64,000 nt of DNA from the NCBI RefSeq assembly GCF_003604195.1, contig NZ_QXGR01000011.1:60999-124998 (forward strand). The letters are read 5' to 3'. Below are positions 43,428 through 52,428 of this stretch, piece by piece. The position numbers and the translations under genes were made by a program. The number at the start of each line of letters is the position of its first letter. Positions within the stretch are counted from its first letter, which is position 1. The stretch is from Simplicispira lacusdiani (GTDB lineage Bacteria; Pseudomonadota; Gammaproteobacteria; Burkholderiales; Burkholderiaceae_C). The notes beneath the pieces are model-generated. The model did no database searches. It saw only the letters and a list, made by a program, of their open reading frames with translations, and was not told the DNA's origin.

Positions 43428-44348
43428 ATGAAACACTATCTGCAGTTCAAAGACTTCACCGCCGACGAATACGCCTACCTGTTCGAGCGCGCCGCGCTCA
43501 TCAAGAAGAAGTTCAAGTCCTACGAAAAGCACCACCCGCTGGTGGACCGCACGCTGGCCATGATCTTCGAGAAGGCCAGCACGCGCACGCGCGTGAGCTT
43601 CGAGGCCGGCATGTACCAGCTCGGCGGCAGCGTGGTGCACCTGACCACGGGCGACAGCCAGCTCGGCCGCGCCGAGCCCATCGAGGACAGCGCCAAGGTC
43701 ATCAGCCGCATGACCGACCTGGTGATGATCCGCACCTTCGAGCAGACCAAGATCGAACGCTTCGCCGCGCACTCGCGCGTGCCCGTCATCAACGGCCTGA
43801 CCAACGAATTCCATCCCTGCCAGATCCTGGCCGACATCTTCACCTTCATCGAGCACCGGGGCTCCATCGCCGGCAAGGTGGTGGCCTGGGTGGGCGACGG
43901 CAACAACATGGCCAACACCTGGCTGCAGGCGGCCGAGCTGCTGGGCTTCAAGGTGCACGTGAGCACCCCGCGCGGCTATGAAGTGGATGAGAAATTGGCC
44001 TCCGGCCCAAGCGGGCCAAGCGCCGGCAGCTATCAATTCTTTAGCGACCCGCTCGAAGCCTGCAAGGGCGCCGACCTCGTCACCACCGATGTCTGGACCA
44101 GCATGGGCTATGAGGCCGAGAACGAGGCGCGCAAGAAGGCCTTCGCCGACTGGTGCGTGGACCAAGAGATGATGGCCGTGGCCAAGCCCGACGCCCTGTT
44201 CATGCACTGCCTGCCCGCGCACCGGGGCGAGGAAGTGGAAGCGGACGTCATCGACGGCCCGCAGTCCGTCGTCTGGGACGAGGCGGAGAATCGCATGCAC
44301 GTGCAGAAGGCACTCATGGAGTACCTTTTGCTCGGCCGCGTGGCCTGA
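43428..44348 (+). CDS. argF: Ornithine carbamoyltransferase (with repeat-derived internal segment)
   Basis: A 306-residue OTC. It has the carbamoyl-phosphate site FEKASTRTRVSFEAGMYQLGG, HPCQILAD, the DGNNMANTW ornithine loop and FMHCLPAHRGEEV (catalytic Cys). It condenses carbamoyl phosphate with ornithine to citrulline in arginine synthesis. The stretch after GYEVD (EKLASGPSGPSAGSYQFFSD, about residues 187-206) is encoded by a family I palindromic repeat in inverted orientation (43991-44045), still in frame. It lies between the ornithine loop and the LVTTDVW strand, on a surface-exposed loop region as judged from the fold. Confidence 0.93.
   Translation: MKHYLQFKDFTADEYAYLFERAALIKKKFKSYEKHHPLVDRTLAMIFEKASTRTRVSFEAGMYQLGGSVVHLTTGDSQLGRAEPIEDSAKVISRMTDLVMIRTFEQTKIERFAAHSRVPVINGLTNEFHPCQILADIFTFIEHRGSIAGKVVAWVGDGNNMANTWLQAAELLGFKVHVSTPRGYEVDEKLASGPSGPSAGSYQFFSDPLEACKGADLVTTDVWTSMGYEAENEARKKAFADWCVDQEMMAVAKPDALFMHCLPAHRGEEVEADVIDGPQSVVWDEAENRMHVQKALMEYLLLGRVA
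43991..44045 (-). repeat. Dispersed palindromic repeat (family I) inside argF
   Basis: GAAATTGGCCTCCGGCCCAAGC, then GGGCCAAGCGCCGGC and AGCTATCAATTCTTTAGC. It matches the 55-base intergenic copy at 29009-29063 at 38 of 55 positions without gaps by hand alignment. It adds no stop and keeps the argF frame. Confidence 0.75.
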
Positions 44349-44353
44349 GCCTG

Positions 44354-45007
44354 ATGGGCGCCCACGCCGCCGAGCTGCTCGCGCACTGGCAGGCGCTGGG
44401 ACAGGCGCTGCAGCGAGACACCCCGGCATGGCAGCGCGAGGGCCGGCGCCTCGTCCGGAGTTGGTCCCGCTGGCCGCGCGCCTACCACGACACCACCCAC
44501 CTGCACGCCTGCCTGCGGCACCTGCAAGCCGTTCGCTCGCATCTGGCGGACCCTCACGCGGCAGAGCTGGCCCTGTGGTTCCATGACGCCATCTACTGGC
44601 CCTGGAGCGCCCACAACGAAGAGCGCAGCGCCGACTGGGCCGTGCGCTTCCTGCGGAGCCAAGGCCTGGGTGATGCGCTCGCGCAGGCCGTGCGGCGGCA
44701 CATCCTCGACACCCGCCACCAGCCCGGCCCTCTCACGGGCGATGCGCAATGGGTCGTCGATATCGACCTCGCCATCCTGGGCCAGAGTGATGCGGTGTAC
44801 CGCCAGTTCGAGCGCAACGTGCGCCGCGAGTACTTCTTCGTGCGCTGGCCACGCTACGCGGCAGGCCGCGGCGCGGTACTGCGAGGCTTCCTGGATCGCC
44901 CACGCATCTACGGCACCGACTGGTTCCACGAGCGCTGCGAGGCCCAGGCGCGAGCCAACCTGGGCCATGCCTTGAAGGCCCTCGAAGGCGGCCAACTCTA
45001 CGCCTGA
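44354..45007 (+). CDS. HD-superfamily metal-dependent phosphohydrolase (predicted)
   Basis: A 217-residue protein of the predicted metal-dependent HD phosphohydrolase group. The motif order is YHDTTHLHACLRHL, ELALWFHDAIYWPWSAHNEERSADWAVRFL (HD pair) and HILDTRH, DIDLAILG. Substrate is unknown; relatives act on nucleotides or are uncharacterised. It starts 5 bases after the argF stop, so it is probably part of the arg transcript. The ATG at 44354 is preferred because the longer frame would run into argF. Confidence 0.8.
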   Translation: MGAHAAELLAHWQALGQALQRDTPAWQREGRRLVRSWSRWPRAYHDTTHLHACLRHLQAVRSHLADPHAAELALWFHDAIYWPWSAHNEERSADWAVRFLRSQGLGDALAQAVRRHILDTRHQPGPLTGDAQWVVDIDLAILGQSDAVYRQFERNVRREYFFVRWPRYAAGRGAVLRGFLDRPRIYGTDWFHERCEAQARANLGHALKALEGGQLYA

Positions 45008-45011
45008 AAGT

Positions 45012-45413
45012 TCAGTCGCAAGGCTGGAAGCGCTTGCACGGCTCCACCACATGGATCGACGTCAGCGTGTTCTCGCCGTCCATGTGCCGCGCGGTGAACT
45101 TGACCGAGGCGCCGTCGGGAATGCCGGCCAGCAGCGCGGGGTCGGCCACCCGGAACGCCTGCGTGGTGAACGGAATCTTCGCGCCCGGCAGCAACTGCAG
45201 GCGGACATACAGCCTGCCACCGGATTCCTGCAGGGTCGACACCAGGCGCGCCCGCGTGAACACGGGTGCCGTCTGTCCCGGCTGCGGGCCTGCGGGCTGG
45301 GCGGCGGCCCCGCCCGTTGCGGCCATGATGGCGGCCGCCAGGCCCATGGCCGCCAGGCCCATGGCCGCCAGGCGCGTCACCCACGGCCCCGTCGCCCCTT
45401 TCCATTCCCTCAT
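45012..45413 (-). CDS. CusF-like exported copper/silver-binding protein (putative)
   Basis: A 133-residue exported protein with a signal peptide (RLAAMGLAAMGLAAAIMAATGGAAAQ). The mature part has a beta-barrel-like core: VFTRARLVSTLQESGGRLYVRLQLLPGAKIPFTTQAFRVADPALLAGIPDGASVKFTARHMDGENTLTSIHVVEPC. The last part resembles the C-terminal half of CusF, but the copper ligands cannot be confirmed; the two Cys near the C terminus (PCKRFQPC) are another possible site. AGGAGG precedes the ATG. It follows the S9 peptidase gene by 36 bases and may share its transcript. Confidence 0.55.
   Translation of the reverse strand: MREWKGATGPWVTRLAAMGLAAMGLAAAIMAATGGAAAQPAGPQPGQTAPVFTRARLVSTLQESGGRLYVRLQLLPGAKIPFTTQAFRVADPALLAGIPDGASVKFTARHMDGENTLTSIHVVEPCKRFQPCD
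45333..45377 (-). repeat. Three 15-bp tandem repeats in the signal-peptide region
   Basis: GGCCGCCAGGCCCAT units starting at 45333, 45348 and 45363. They encode the repeated AAMGL of the signal peptide. Slippage here would lengthen or shorten the hydrophobic core by five residues. Confidence 0.7.
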
Positions 45414-45448
45414 GGTGCCTCCTTCGCGTGCAGCGGCGCCCTCTGCGC

Positions 45449-47410
45449 TCAAAACGCCCAGGCCCCCAGCTGGTAGTAGTCGAACCCGCTGGTGCGCCCG
45501 CCCAGGCATTGCGCCAGGAAGTCCTCGGTCTTGCGGTACATGGTGAGGTTGTTGGGCCAGCGCTGGTTGCCGTGGCCATCGCCCTGGAACGCCACATAGT
45601 CCACCGGACGCCCGGCCTGGCGCAGGGCCTGGACCATCAGCTCGGACTGCTCCAGCCTCACCCGCACATCGTTCACGCCGTGCATGATGAGCAGCGGGCT
45701 GGTGCGCGGCCCCACCTTGAGCAGCGGCGACTTGGCGTCCATGGTGCGCCGGTCTGCGGCGTTGGCGGGGTCGCCGACATAGCGGTGCCAGCCGGCGATG
45801 CCCATCTCCCAGTACGGCGGCACCTTCTCCAGGAACCGCGCCAGGTGCGACACGCCGACCACATCGACCGCGCAGGCGAACACCTCCGGTGTGAAGGTGG
45901 CGCCCACCAGCGCCGAATAGCCGCCATAGCTGGCACCGTAGATCGCCACGCGGGCAGGGTCGGCCACGCCGCGCCCGACGGCCCAGCGCACGCCGTCGAT
46001 CAGGTCGTCGTGCATGCGGCCGGCGAACTCGCCCCGGGCCTTTTCCATGTGCGCGCGGCCGTAGCCGCTGGAGCCCCGGTAGTTGACCTGCAGCACGGCA
46101 TAGCCCCGGTTGGCCAGGAACTGCTGCATGGCCCGGCTTGCATTGGCATCGCCCCAGCGGTCGCGCGCCCAGGGGCCGCCGTGGACCAACAGCACCAGGG
46201 GCAGGCGCCGGGGGGCCACGCCCACGGGCAGGGTCAGGTAGCCATGGATGGTCAAGCCGTCCCGCGCCGCGTAGGTGACGGGCTCGGTGGGCGCCAGCGC
46301 ATCCGCGATCAGGCTCAGCCGGTTCTCCCCCAGGAGTTGCGGCTCGCGCCCCTCGCGCAATAGGTAGCTGCGCGTGCCCCGGTCGGTGGACAGGGCCACG
46401 GTGAGCACGCGGTCGCCGCGGTCGGCGCTGGTGACGTGCACGTCCACGGGCTGGGTGCCCGCCAGCGCGGCCAGGCGCGCAGCCAGGGCCGGGTCGAACA
46501 CCTCGCGCGCCGGGTAGCCCGGCATGTAGTGGACCACCAGCGGCTGCTGCGTGGCACGGCTGAGCGTCACGCTGTCGATGTCGACCTCGGGCGAGGCAAA
46601 GACCAGCTCCTCGGCGCCGGTGGCCAGGTCCAGGCGCACCAGCGCCAGCTTGTCGCTGCCCCGGTTGGACAGCGCCCAGGCCTTGCGCCCGTCGTCGTGC
46701 AGGCCAAAAATGCGCAGCGTGTCCCAACGGCTCCAACGCGCCACCTCGGACCAGCTTCCGGCGGCCGTGCCGGGGCGCTCCAGGATGCCCTGGTCGCCCT
46801 GCACCAGGGCACGCGCCAGCAGCCGTCCTGCCCGGTCCACCCCCCACCAGGCCACATTGCCCGGGTTGGTGGCCAGCAGCACGGGCGCACCACCCGCCGG
46901 GTTCACCCGGTACAGGTCGAACACCTTCTTGTCGCGCTGGTTGGAGGTGGCGATGAAGTCGGAGGCGCCCTCCACGCTGTCCATGAAATGGGCCACGGAA
47001 TGCGGCGCCGGCATCAACTCGCGCAGTTCGGTGCCGGGGCCTTCCACCAGGCCGGCATAGATGCGGGTGTTTTCGTCCCCCGTGGGGTCGGCCGTGATGC
47101 CAAGCCAGCGGCTGTCGGCGCTGAAGCGGATGGACCGCGCGCGGATGCGGAACGCCTTGGCGTCGTCGCCGTCGATGGACTGGACCCAGACCGCCGGCAC
47201 CACGCCGTCGGTGCCGAACCAGGCGATGCGCGTGCCGTCGGGCGACACCCGGTAGCCCCCCGTGGACTGGCGGCTGGCCACGAAGTCGCGCACCGGCACC
47301 AGCTCGGGCAAGCCGCCGCCCGCCAGGGACGGGTGCGTGGGCCCGCTGGCGCAGCCCGCCAACAGCGCAGAAGCCACCGCCACCACCCCCACCCAAAGTC
47401 TGTACCGCAT
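45449..47410 (-). CDS. S9-family prolyl oligopeptidase-like lipoprotein
   Basis: A 653-residue exported peptidase. A lipobox (VAVASALLAGCASG, Cys near 19) indicates membrane anchoring. The N-terminal ~370 residues form a beta-propeller (GYRVSPDGTRIAWFGTDG, RSIRFSADSRWLGITADP). The C-terminal alpha/beta-hydrolase domain has the triad Ser in YGASYGGYSAL, Asp in MHGVNDVRVRL and His in FQGDGHGNQRWPNN. It cleaves short peptides, usually after proline or related residues. The ATG at 47410 has GGAGGG upstream and gives the correct lipoprotein signal; the upstream in-frame ATG at 47428 is less likely. Confidence 0.9.
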   Translation of the reverse strand: MRYRLWVGVVAVASALLAGCASGPTHPSLAGGGLPELVPVRDFVASRQSTGGYRVSPDGTRIAWFGTDGVVPAVWVQSIDGDDAKAFRIRARSIRFSADSRWLGITADPTGDENTRIYAGLVEGPGTELRELMPAPHSVAHFMDSVEGASDFIATSNQRDKKVFDLYRVNPAGGAPVLLATNPGNVAWWGVDRAGRLLARALVQGDQGILERPGTAAGSWSEVARWSRWDTLRIFGLHDDGRKAWALSNRGSDKLALVRLDLATGAEELVFASPEVDIDSVTLSRATQQPLVVHYMPGYPAREVFDPALAARLAALAGTQPVDVHVTSADRGDRVLTVALSTDRGTRSYLLREGREPQLLGENRLSLIADALAPTEPVTYAARDGLTIHGYLTLPVGVAPRRLPLVLLVHGGPWARDRWGDANASRAMQQFLANRGYAVLQVNYRGSSGYGRAHMEKARGEFAGRMHDDLIDGVRWAVGRGVADPARVAIYGASYGGYSALVGATFTPEVFACAVDVVGVSHLARFLEKVPPYWEMGIAGWHRYVGDPANAADRRTMDAKSPLLKVGPRTSPLLIMHGVNDVRVRLEQSELMVQALRQAGRPVDYVAFQGDGHGNQRWPNNLTMYRKTEDFLAQCLGGRTSGFDYYQLGAWAF

Positions 47411-47490
47411 CGCGCCCTCCGTTGTCATGTGCCGCCATGATCCACGATTGTGGAATACTGCGCACCCGTCCGCGCCCTGCCCTTGCTGCC

Positions 47491-47811
47491 ATGCCCGCCT
47501 CCCCCCACCCCTGCCTCACCTGCGGCGCCTGCTGCGCCAGCTTCCGCGTGGACTTCTCGGAACATGAAACCCAGGAGATGGGCGGCGATGTGCCCGATGG
47601 GCTCGCGGTGGAAGTGGCCGGTGGCACCTGCCGCATGCGCGGCACCGACCACAGCCCGCCGCGCTGCGCGGCGCTCATGGGCCGGGTGGGCGAGAAGGCA
47701 GCCTGCGGCATCTACGAGTGGCGCCCCTCGCCCTGCCGCGAGTTCGAGGCGGGCAGCGAGGCCTGCGAGCGCGCGCGCCGGCGCCATGGCCTGACGCCCT
47801 ACCCGGCCTGA
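47491..47811 (+). CDS. YkgJ-family cysteine-cluster protein
   Basis: A 106-residue protein with the YkgJ/UPF0153 zinc- or iron-binding cysteine cluster: HPCLTCGACCASF, then GGTCRMRG, PPRCAALMG, ACGIYEWRPSPCREF and SEACERARRRHGL. It is expected to bind a metal or Fe-S cluster. The role is unknown. The ATG at 47491 was chosen because the conserved CLTCGACC should lie near the N terminus. It is divergent from the S9 peptidase gene and followed by a family I repeat. Confidence 0.87.
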   Translation: MPASPHPCLTCGACCASFRVDFSEHETQEMGGDVPDGLAVEVAGGTCRMRGTDHSPPRCAALMGRVGEKAACGIYEWRPSPCREFEAGSEACERARRRHGLTPYPA

Positions 47812-47866
47812 CGCGGCGCGCAACGCCCCGGATCGCGCCCGGCACCACCGCCAGGGAGTTTCATGC

Positions 47867-47924
47867 GAAAAGTGGCTTTCAGGCCGTAGTTACGGCGCAA
47901 CAAGCTATTAAATTAGTAGCATTT
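47867..47924 (-). repeat. Dispersed palindromic repeat (family I), inverted, diverged
   Basis: GAAAAGTGGCTTTCAGGCCGTAGTTACGGCGCAACAAGCTATTAAATTAGTAGCATTT. It keeps the AGCTAT/ATAGC-type stem (AGCTATTAAATTAGTAGC) but has lost the AAGCGCT core. Lies between two convergent genes. Confidence 0.5.
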
Positions 47925-47955
47925 CAGCGCCGCCATGCGGCATGCCTGGGCGGTT

Positions 47956-50202
47956 TCACGCGGCCAGCAGGCTGTCCAGCGGCTGGGGGCGCGCCACGGC
48001 ATAGCCCTGGGCGTAGTGCACGCCGATGGCGCGCAGGTGGTCGAGGATGGCCTCGCTCTCGACGAACTCGGCCACGGTGCGCTTGCCCATCAGGCAGGCG
48101 ATCTCGTGGATGGAGCGCACCATGGCCAGGCTGACCGGGTCGCGCGCGATGTCCCTGACGAACTGGCCGTCGATCTTGAGGATGTCCACCGGCAGGTCGC
48201 GCAGGTAGGCGAACGAGGACAGCCCGCTGCCAAAGTCGTCCAGCGAGAAGCGGCAGCCCCGCTGGCGCAGGGTGGCGATGAACTGGTGCGCCGTGGGCAG
48301 GTTGCCGATGGCGGCCGTTTCCGTGATCTCGAAGCACAGCTTGTCGCACGGCACCCCGGTTTCCGACAGGGTTTCGAGCACGAAGCGCACGAACTGCGCG
48401 TCGCCCAGCGACTGGCCCGAGAGGTTGATGGCGCACAGCTCGATGCCCGCCTGGTGGCGCGCCACCCACTCCAGCGCCTGGCGCACGACCCAGCGATCGA
48501 CCCGGGGCGCCAGGTGGTAGCGCTCGGCCGCCGGCATGAATTCGGCGGGCGAGACCACCTGGCCCCGCGCGTCGCGCAGGCGCAGCAGGATCTCGCAGTG
48601 CACGCGCCCCGGGTGCGGGCTGCAGCCCACCGGCGCGATGGGCTGGGCATAGAGCACGAAGCGGTGATTCTGCAGCGCATCCTCGATGCGGCTGACCCAT
48701 TCCATCACGCCGTAGCGGTGCGCCAGCGCCAGGTCGTCGCTGGCCCAGACATGGATGCGCCCGCGCCCCGCCTCCTTGGCGACATAGCAGGCGCTGTCGG
48801 CCGCCTGCAGCAACGCCCCCACGCTTTCGCTGCGGCCGTCCAGGGCGACCATGCCGATGCTCATCCCCACCGCGAAAGCCTGCTCCCGCCAGACGAAGCG
48901 GTAGCCCGCCAGGCCGGACTGCAGCCGCTCGGCCAGCGCCAGGGCGTCCTGCATCGAGCGGTGCGACAGCACCATGCCGAATTCATCGCCGCCCAGACGG
49001 CACAGACAATCGCCCTCGGCCAGGGCGCCAGCGAACAGCCGCGCCACCTGGCGCAGCAGCTCGTCACCGGCGGCATGGCCGCAGGTGTCGTTGATCACCT
49101 TGAAATCGTCCAGGTCCAGGTAGCACACCACATGCTGCTGGCCTTGCCCGCTCGCGCGCTCCAGGCAAGAGCGCAGCGCGGCCTCGAAGGCGCGCCGGTT
49201 GCCCAGGCCCGTCAGCTCGTCGTGCGTGGCCTGGAACTCGATCTCCCGGCTCAGGCGGCGCTGCTCGGTCACGTCGCGGAACACCAGCACGGCGCCCTGC
49301 ACCTCGCCATCGGCATCGCGGATGGGCGAGACCGCGCCTTCGATCAGCAGGCTGCCGCCGCCGCGCTGCAGCAGCTCCAGTTGCGGGTAGCGGTGCGTCT
49401 TCCCGGCCGCCAGGGCCGATCCCACCAGGTCCTGCGGCGGGCTGGCGGGCACAGTGCCCCGCAGGCCAAACACCTCGTGGTAGGGACGGCCCACGGCGGC
49501 GGTCAGCGGCCAGCCCGTGAGGCTCTCGGCCACCGGGTTGATATAGAGCAGCCCGCCCTGGGCGTCGGTGGTGATGACCGCGTCGCTGATGGAGTGCAGG
49601 GTGACCTGCAGCCGCTCCTTTTCGGCGTACAGCGCGTCCTCCGCGCTTTTGCGGGCCTGCATGAAACGCACGCGGTCCAGCGCCACGGCCACATGCCCGG
49701 CCACCGTCTGCATGAAATCCAGTTGCCAGGGCGACGGCGGACGCACGCCCTCGGCGTCGCCGAAGGTGCCCATGCCCAGGGCCCCCAGGCGCTGCTCGGC
49801 CAGCATGAGCGGAATATTGATGATGGTGCGGTTGTGCACCTGGGCGACGATTTGCTTGTTGGTGCGCGGATCGGTGCGGGCGTCTTCCACCACCACCACA
49901 TGATCGGCGGCCATGATCTCTTCGAGCATGGGGTCACCCGCGATCGGGATCTCCAGCGACAGCAGGGTGCGCGTCAGGTCCGATTCCTGCCCCTGCACGC
50001 GGTGGCTCACGGCGGTGACCATGCCGGGCGTTTCGGCCACCAGGGCCAGCCAGACATGGGGGTAGCCCATCACGCGCTCGGCCACCGGGGCCACGGCGTC
50101 GAGGATGTCGGACAGATTCCAGGAACGCTCCAGCTGCTTGCACAGCTGCAGCAGTTCTTTGGTGGGCCGGCCTCCCTCCAGCACATCCTGAATATCCTTC
50201 AT
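47956..50202 (-). CDS. GAF-PAS-GGDEF-EAL cyclic-di-GMP signalling protein
   Basis: A ~748-residue multi-domain protein: GAF-like sensor (~20-190), a PAS domain (~215-330), GGDEF (~345-500) and EAL (~520-745). The GGDEF active site is CRLGGDEFGM, intact, so cyclic-di-GMP synthesis is possible. The EAL domain begins CEILLRLRD (EIL for EAL) and keeps NLSGQSLGD, EITETAAIG, LDDFGSGLSSF, LKIDGQFVRD and TVAEFVES, so phosphodiesterase activity is also possible. Which activity dominates cannot be told. The ATG at 50202 is preferred; a GTG at 50256 extends it. Confidence 0.9.
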   Translation of the reverse strand: MKDIQDVLEGGRPTKELLQLCKQLERSWNLSDILDAVAPVAERVMGYPHVWLALVAETPGMVTAVSHRVQGQESDLTRTLLSLEIPIAGDPMLEEIMAADHVVVVEDARTDPRTNKQIVAQVHNRTIINIPLMLAEQRLGALGMGTFGDAEGVRPPSPWQLDFMQTVAGHVAVALDRVRFMQARKSAEDALYAEKERLQVTLHSISDAVITTDAQGGLLYINPVAESLTGWPLTAAVGRPYHEVFGLRGTVPASPPQDLVGSALAAGKTHRYPQLELLQRGGGSLLIEGAVSPIRDADGEVQGAVLVFRDVTEQRRLSREIEFQATHDELTGLGNRRAFEAALRSCLERASGQGQQHVVCYLDLDDFKVINDTCGHAAGDELLRQVARLFAGALAEGDCLCRLGGDEFGMVLSHRSMQDALALAERLQSGLAGYRFVWREQAFAVGMSIGMVALDGRSESVGALLQAADSACYVAKEAGRGRIHVWASDDLALAHRYGVMEWVSRIEDALQNHRFVLYAQPIAPVGCSPHPGRVHCEILLRLRDARGQVVSPAEFMPAAERYHLAPRVDRWVVRQALEWVARHQAGIELCAINLSGQSLGDAQFVRFVLETLSETGVPCDKLCFEITETAAIGNLPTAHQFIATLRQRGCRFSLDDFGSGLSSFAYLRDLPVDILKIDGQFVRDIARDPVSLAMVRSIHEIACLMGKRTVAEFVESEAILDHLRAIGVHYAQGYAVARPQPLDSLLAA

Positions 50203-50255
50203 GCGGATAAGTGTATCCGAGTGCAAGAAGGCTTCACGCGCAGGTGGTACCGGCA

Positions 50256-50300
50256 CTTTTTGCTATTTTTTATATAGCATCCGCCGCTTTCCGGGCGGGA
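50256..50300 (+). repeat. Dispersed palindromic repeat (family I), direct, partial
   Basis: TTTTTGCTATTTTTTATATAGCATCCGCCGCTT: the GCTAT/ATAGC stem is present and the second half is eroded. It lies between the GGDEF-EAL gene and the FeoB-associated gene. Confidence 0.55.
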
Positions 50301-50321
50301 CTCCGGAGCCTTGAACCGGGG

Positions 50322-50552
50322 TCAGTGGCGCGAGGCCATCCACACCGCGCGGCGCTCCCCCGGGGCCGTGGCGGACGGCCTGGCCGGGGTGGCGCAGCCC
50401 CCGCAATCGCTGCACGCGCCGCACGACGGCGCCTTGCCCAGCGCGGGGCGCAGGCGGCCCAGGCGCTTGCGCAGCGCGGCGGGCATCCAGTACCACAGGG
50501 CATACAGCCCCGCCAGCGCCACGATGGCGCCCACGATCAGGTCCTGCCACAT
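50322..50552 (-). CDS. FeoB-associated cysteine-rich membrane protein
   Basis: A 76-residue protein with one N-terminal membrane helix (DLIVGAIVALAGLYALWYWMPAAL), a basic cluster (RKRLGRLRP) and a short Cys-rich motif (CGACSDCGGC). Small proteins of this type sit directly after feoB in many Proteobacteria and may help the transporter handle Fe(II) or couple to an Fe-S cluster. Its ATG is 4 bases beyond the feoB stop, so it is translationally linked. Confidence 0.75.
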   Translation of the reverse strand: MWQDLIVGAIVALAGLYALWYWMPAALRKRLGRLRPALGKAPSCGACSDCGGCATPARPSATAPGERRAVWMASRH

Positions 50553-50556
50553 GGGT

Positions 50557-52428
50557 CTAGCCTCCTCCCCACGCCAGCGCCAGCCGGTACGTCAGCCAGC
50601 TGGCGCCATAGGCCAGGGCGAACAGGTAGGCCGCCATCAGCAGCGCCAGGCGCCATGAATCGGTCTCGCGCCGCACCGTGGCCAGGGTGGAGAGGCACTG
50701 CGGCGCGAACACGAACCACACCAGCAGCGACAGCGCCGTGGCCAGCGACCACTGCTGCGCGATCAGCGGGCCGAGCTGCGCCGCCACGTCGTCGCCCGAG
50801 GCCGAGAGGGCATACACCGTGCCCAGCGCGCCCACCACCACCTCGCGCGCGGCCATGCCGGGCACCAGGGCAATGGAGATCTGCCAGTTGAAGCCCAGTG
50901 GCGCGAACACATGCTCCAGCAGCCGGCCCAGTTGCCCGGCCCAGCTGTACTGGATGGCGGCCCCGGTGGCGCCCTCGGGCGGCGCCGGGAAGGTGGAGAG
51001 GCACCACAGCAGCACCGTCAGCGCCAGGATGATGCCGCCCACGCGCTTGAGGAAGATGGCGGCGCGCTCGTACAGCCCCAGCGCCAGGTTGCGCGGGCTG
51101 GGCACGCGGTAGGGAGGCAGCTCCATGAGCAGCGGCGTGGGCCGGGCCTTGCCGCGCCAAAGCTTGAGCACGGCGGCCACGGCCATGGCGCCCAGGATGC
51201 CGCCCAGGTAGAGCGCGAACATCACCAGCCCCTGCAGGTTGAACCAGCCCGCCACGGTGCGCTCGGGGATGAAGGCGGCGATCAGGAGCGCATACACCGG
51301 CAGGCGCGCCGAGCAGGTCATGAGCGGCGCGATCATGATGGTGACCAGCCGCTCGCGCCAGTGCGTGATGGTGCGCGTGGCCATGATGCCGGGAATGGCG
51401 CAGGCGAAGCTGGAGAGCAGCGGGATGAACGAGCGCCCCGACAGCCCCACCGTGCCCATGAGCCGGTCAAGCAGGAAGGCCGCGCGCGGCAGGTAGCCCG
51501 AGTCCTCCAGCGCGAGGATGAAGAAAAACAGGATCAGGATCTGCGGCAGGAACACCAGCACGCCGCCCGTGCCGGCGACGATGCCGTCCACCAGCAGGCT
51601 GCGCAGCACGCCATCGGGCAGGCGCGCCTGCAGCCACTGGCCCAGCACATCGACCGCACCGGTGATGGCGTCCATGGGCGCCGCCGCCCAGCTGAACACG
51701 GCCTGGAACATCAGGAACATGGTGCCGGCCAGCAGCAGCGTGCCCCACAGCGGATGCAGCACGACGCGGTCGAGCGCCTCGTCCACCTGCGGCAGGCCCT
51801 CGGGCTCGCGCACCGCCAGGCGCAGGATGCGCCGGGCCTCCTGCTGCGTGCGCAGCACCTGCTCCACGCCCTGCGGCTCCCAGGGGCGGGCCTGCGCGGC
51901 AGCGGCGGGGCGCCAGCCGTCCAGCCACTGCAGCAGCTCCTGCGCGCCGCCCTTGCGGATACCCACGGTTTCCACCACGGGCATGCCCAGTTCGCGCGCC
52001 AGCAGATCGCGGTCGATGGCGATGCCCGCGCGGCGCGCGGCGTCGCTCATGTTCAGCGCCAGCACCATGGGCAGGCCCATGGCCTGGGTTTCGAGCACCA
52101 TGCGCAGGCCCAGCTGCAGGTTGGTGGCATCGACCACGCACACCAGCAGGTCGGGCGCGGCCTCGCCCGCGCGCTGGCCGGTGATGACATCGCGCGTCAC
52201 GGCCTCGTCGGCGCTCAGGGCATTGAGGCTGTAGGCGCCGGGCAGATCGAGCACGCGCACCTGCCGCCCCGAGGGCGTGGTGAGCAGGCCCTCCTTGCGC
52301 TCCACCGTCACGCCCGCGTAGTTGGCCACCTTCTGGCGGCTGCCGGTGAGCAGGTTGAACAGCGCCGTCTTGCCGCTGTTGGGGTGGCCGAGCAGTGCCA
52401 GCCGCAGGCTCGCGGCGGCAGCGCTCAT
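50557..52428 (-). CDS. feoB: Ferrous iron transport protein B
   Basis: A 623-residue membrane GTPase. The N-terminal G domain has G1 GHPNSGKTALFNLLTG, G3 DLPGAYSLNALS and G4 LNMSD. A helical GDI-like region and the Gate-type membrane domain follow, with two copies of the conserved Cys-containing FACAIPGIMATRTI and LVPGMAAREVVVG segments. It imports Fe(II) across the inner membrane under low-oxygen or acidic conditions. It is slightly shorter than E. coli FeoB, as usual in this group. Its ATG overlaps the feoA stop (ATGA). Confidence 0.95.
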   Translation of the reverse strand: MSAAAASLRLALLGHPNSGKTALFNLLTGSRQKVANYAGVTVERKEGLLTTPSGRQVRVLDLPGAYSLNALSADEAVTRDVITGQRAGEAAPDLLVCVVDATNLQLGLRMVLETQAMGLPMVLALNMSDAARRAGIAIDRDLLARELGMPVVETVGIRKGGAQELLQWLDGWRPAAAAQARPWEPQGVEQVLRTQQEARRILRLAVREPEGLPQVDEALDRVVLHPLWGTLLLAGTMFLMFQAVFSWAAAPMDAITGAVDVLGQWLQARLPDGVLRSLLVDGIVAGTGGVLVFLPQILILFFFILALEDSGYLPRAAFLLDRLMGTVGLSGRSFIPLLSSFACAIPGIMATRTITHWRERLVTIMIAPLMTCSARLPVYALLIAAFIPERTVAGWFNLQGLVMFALYLGGILGAMAVAAVLKLWRGKARPTPLLMELPPYRVPSPRNLALGLYERAAIFLKRVGGIILALTVLLWCLSTFPAPPEGATGAAIQYSWAGQLGRLLEHVFAPLGFNWQISIALVPGMAAREVVVGALGTVYALSASGDDVAAQLGPLIAQQWSLATALSLLVWFVFAPQCLSTLATVRRETDSWRLALLMAAYLFALAYGASWLTYRLALAWGGG

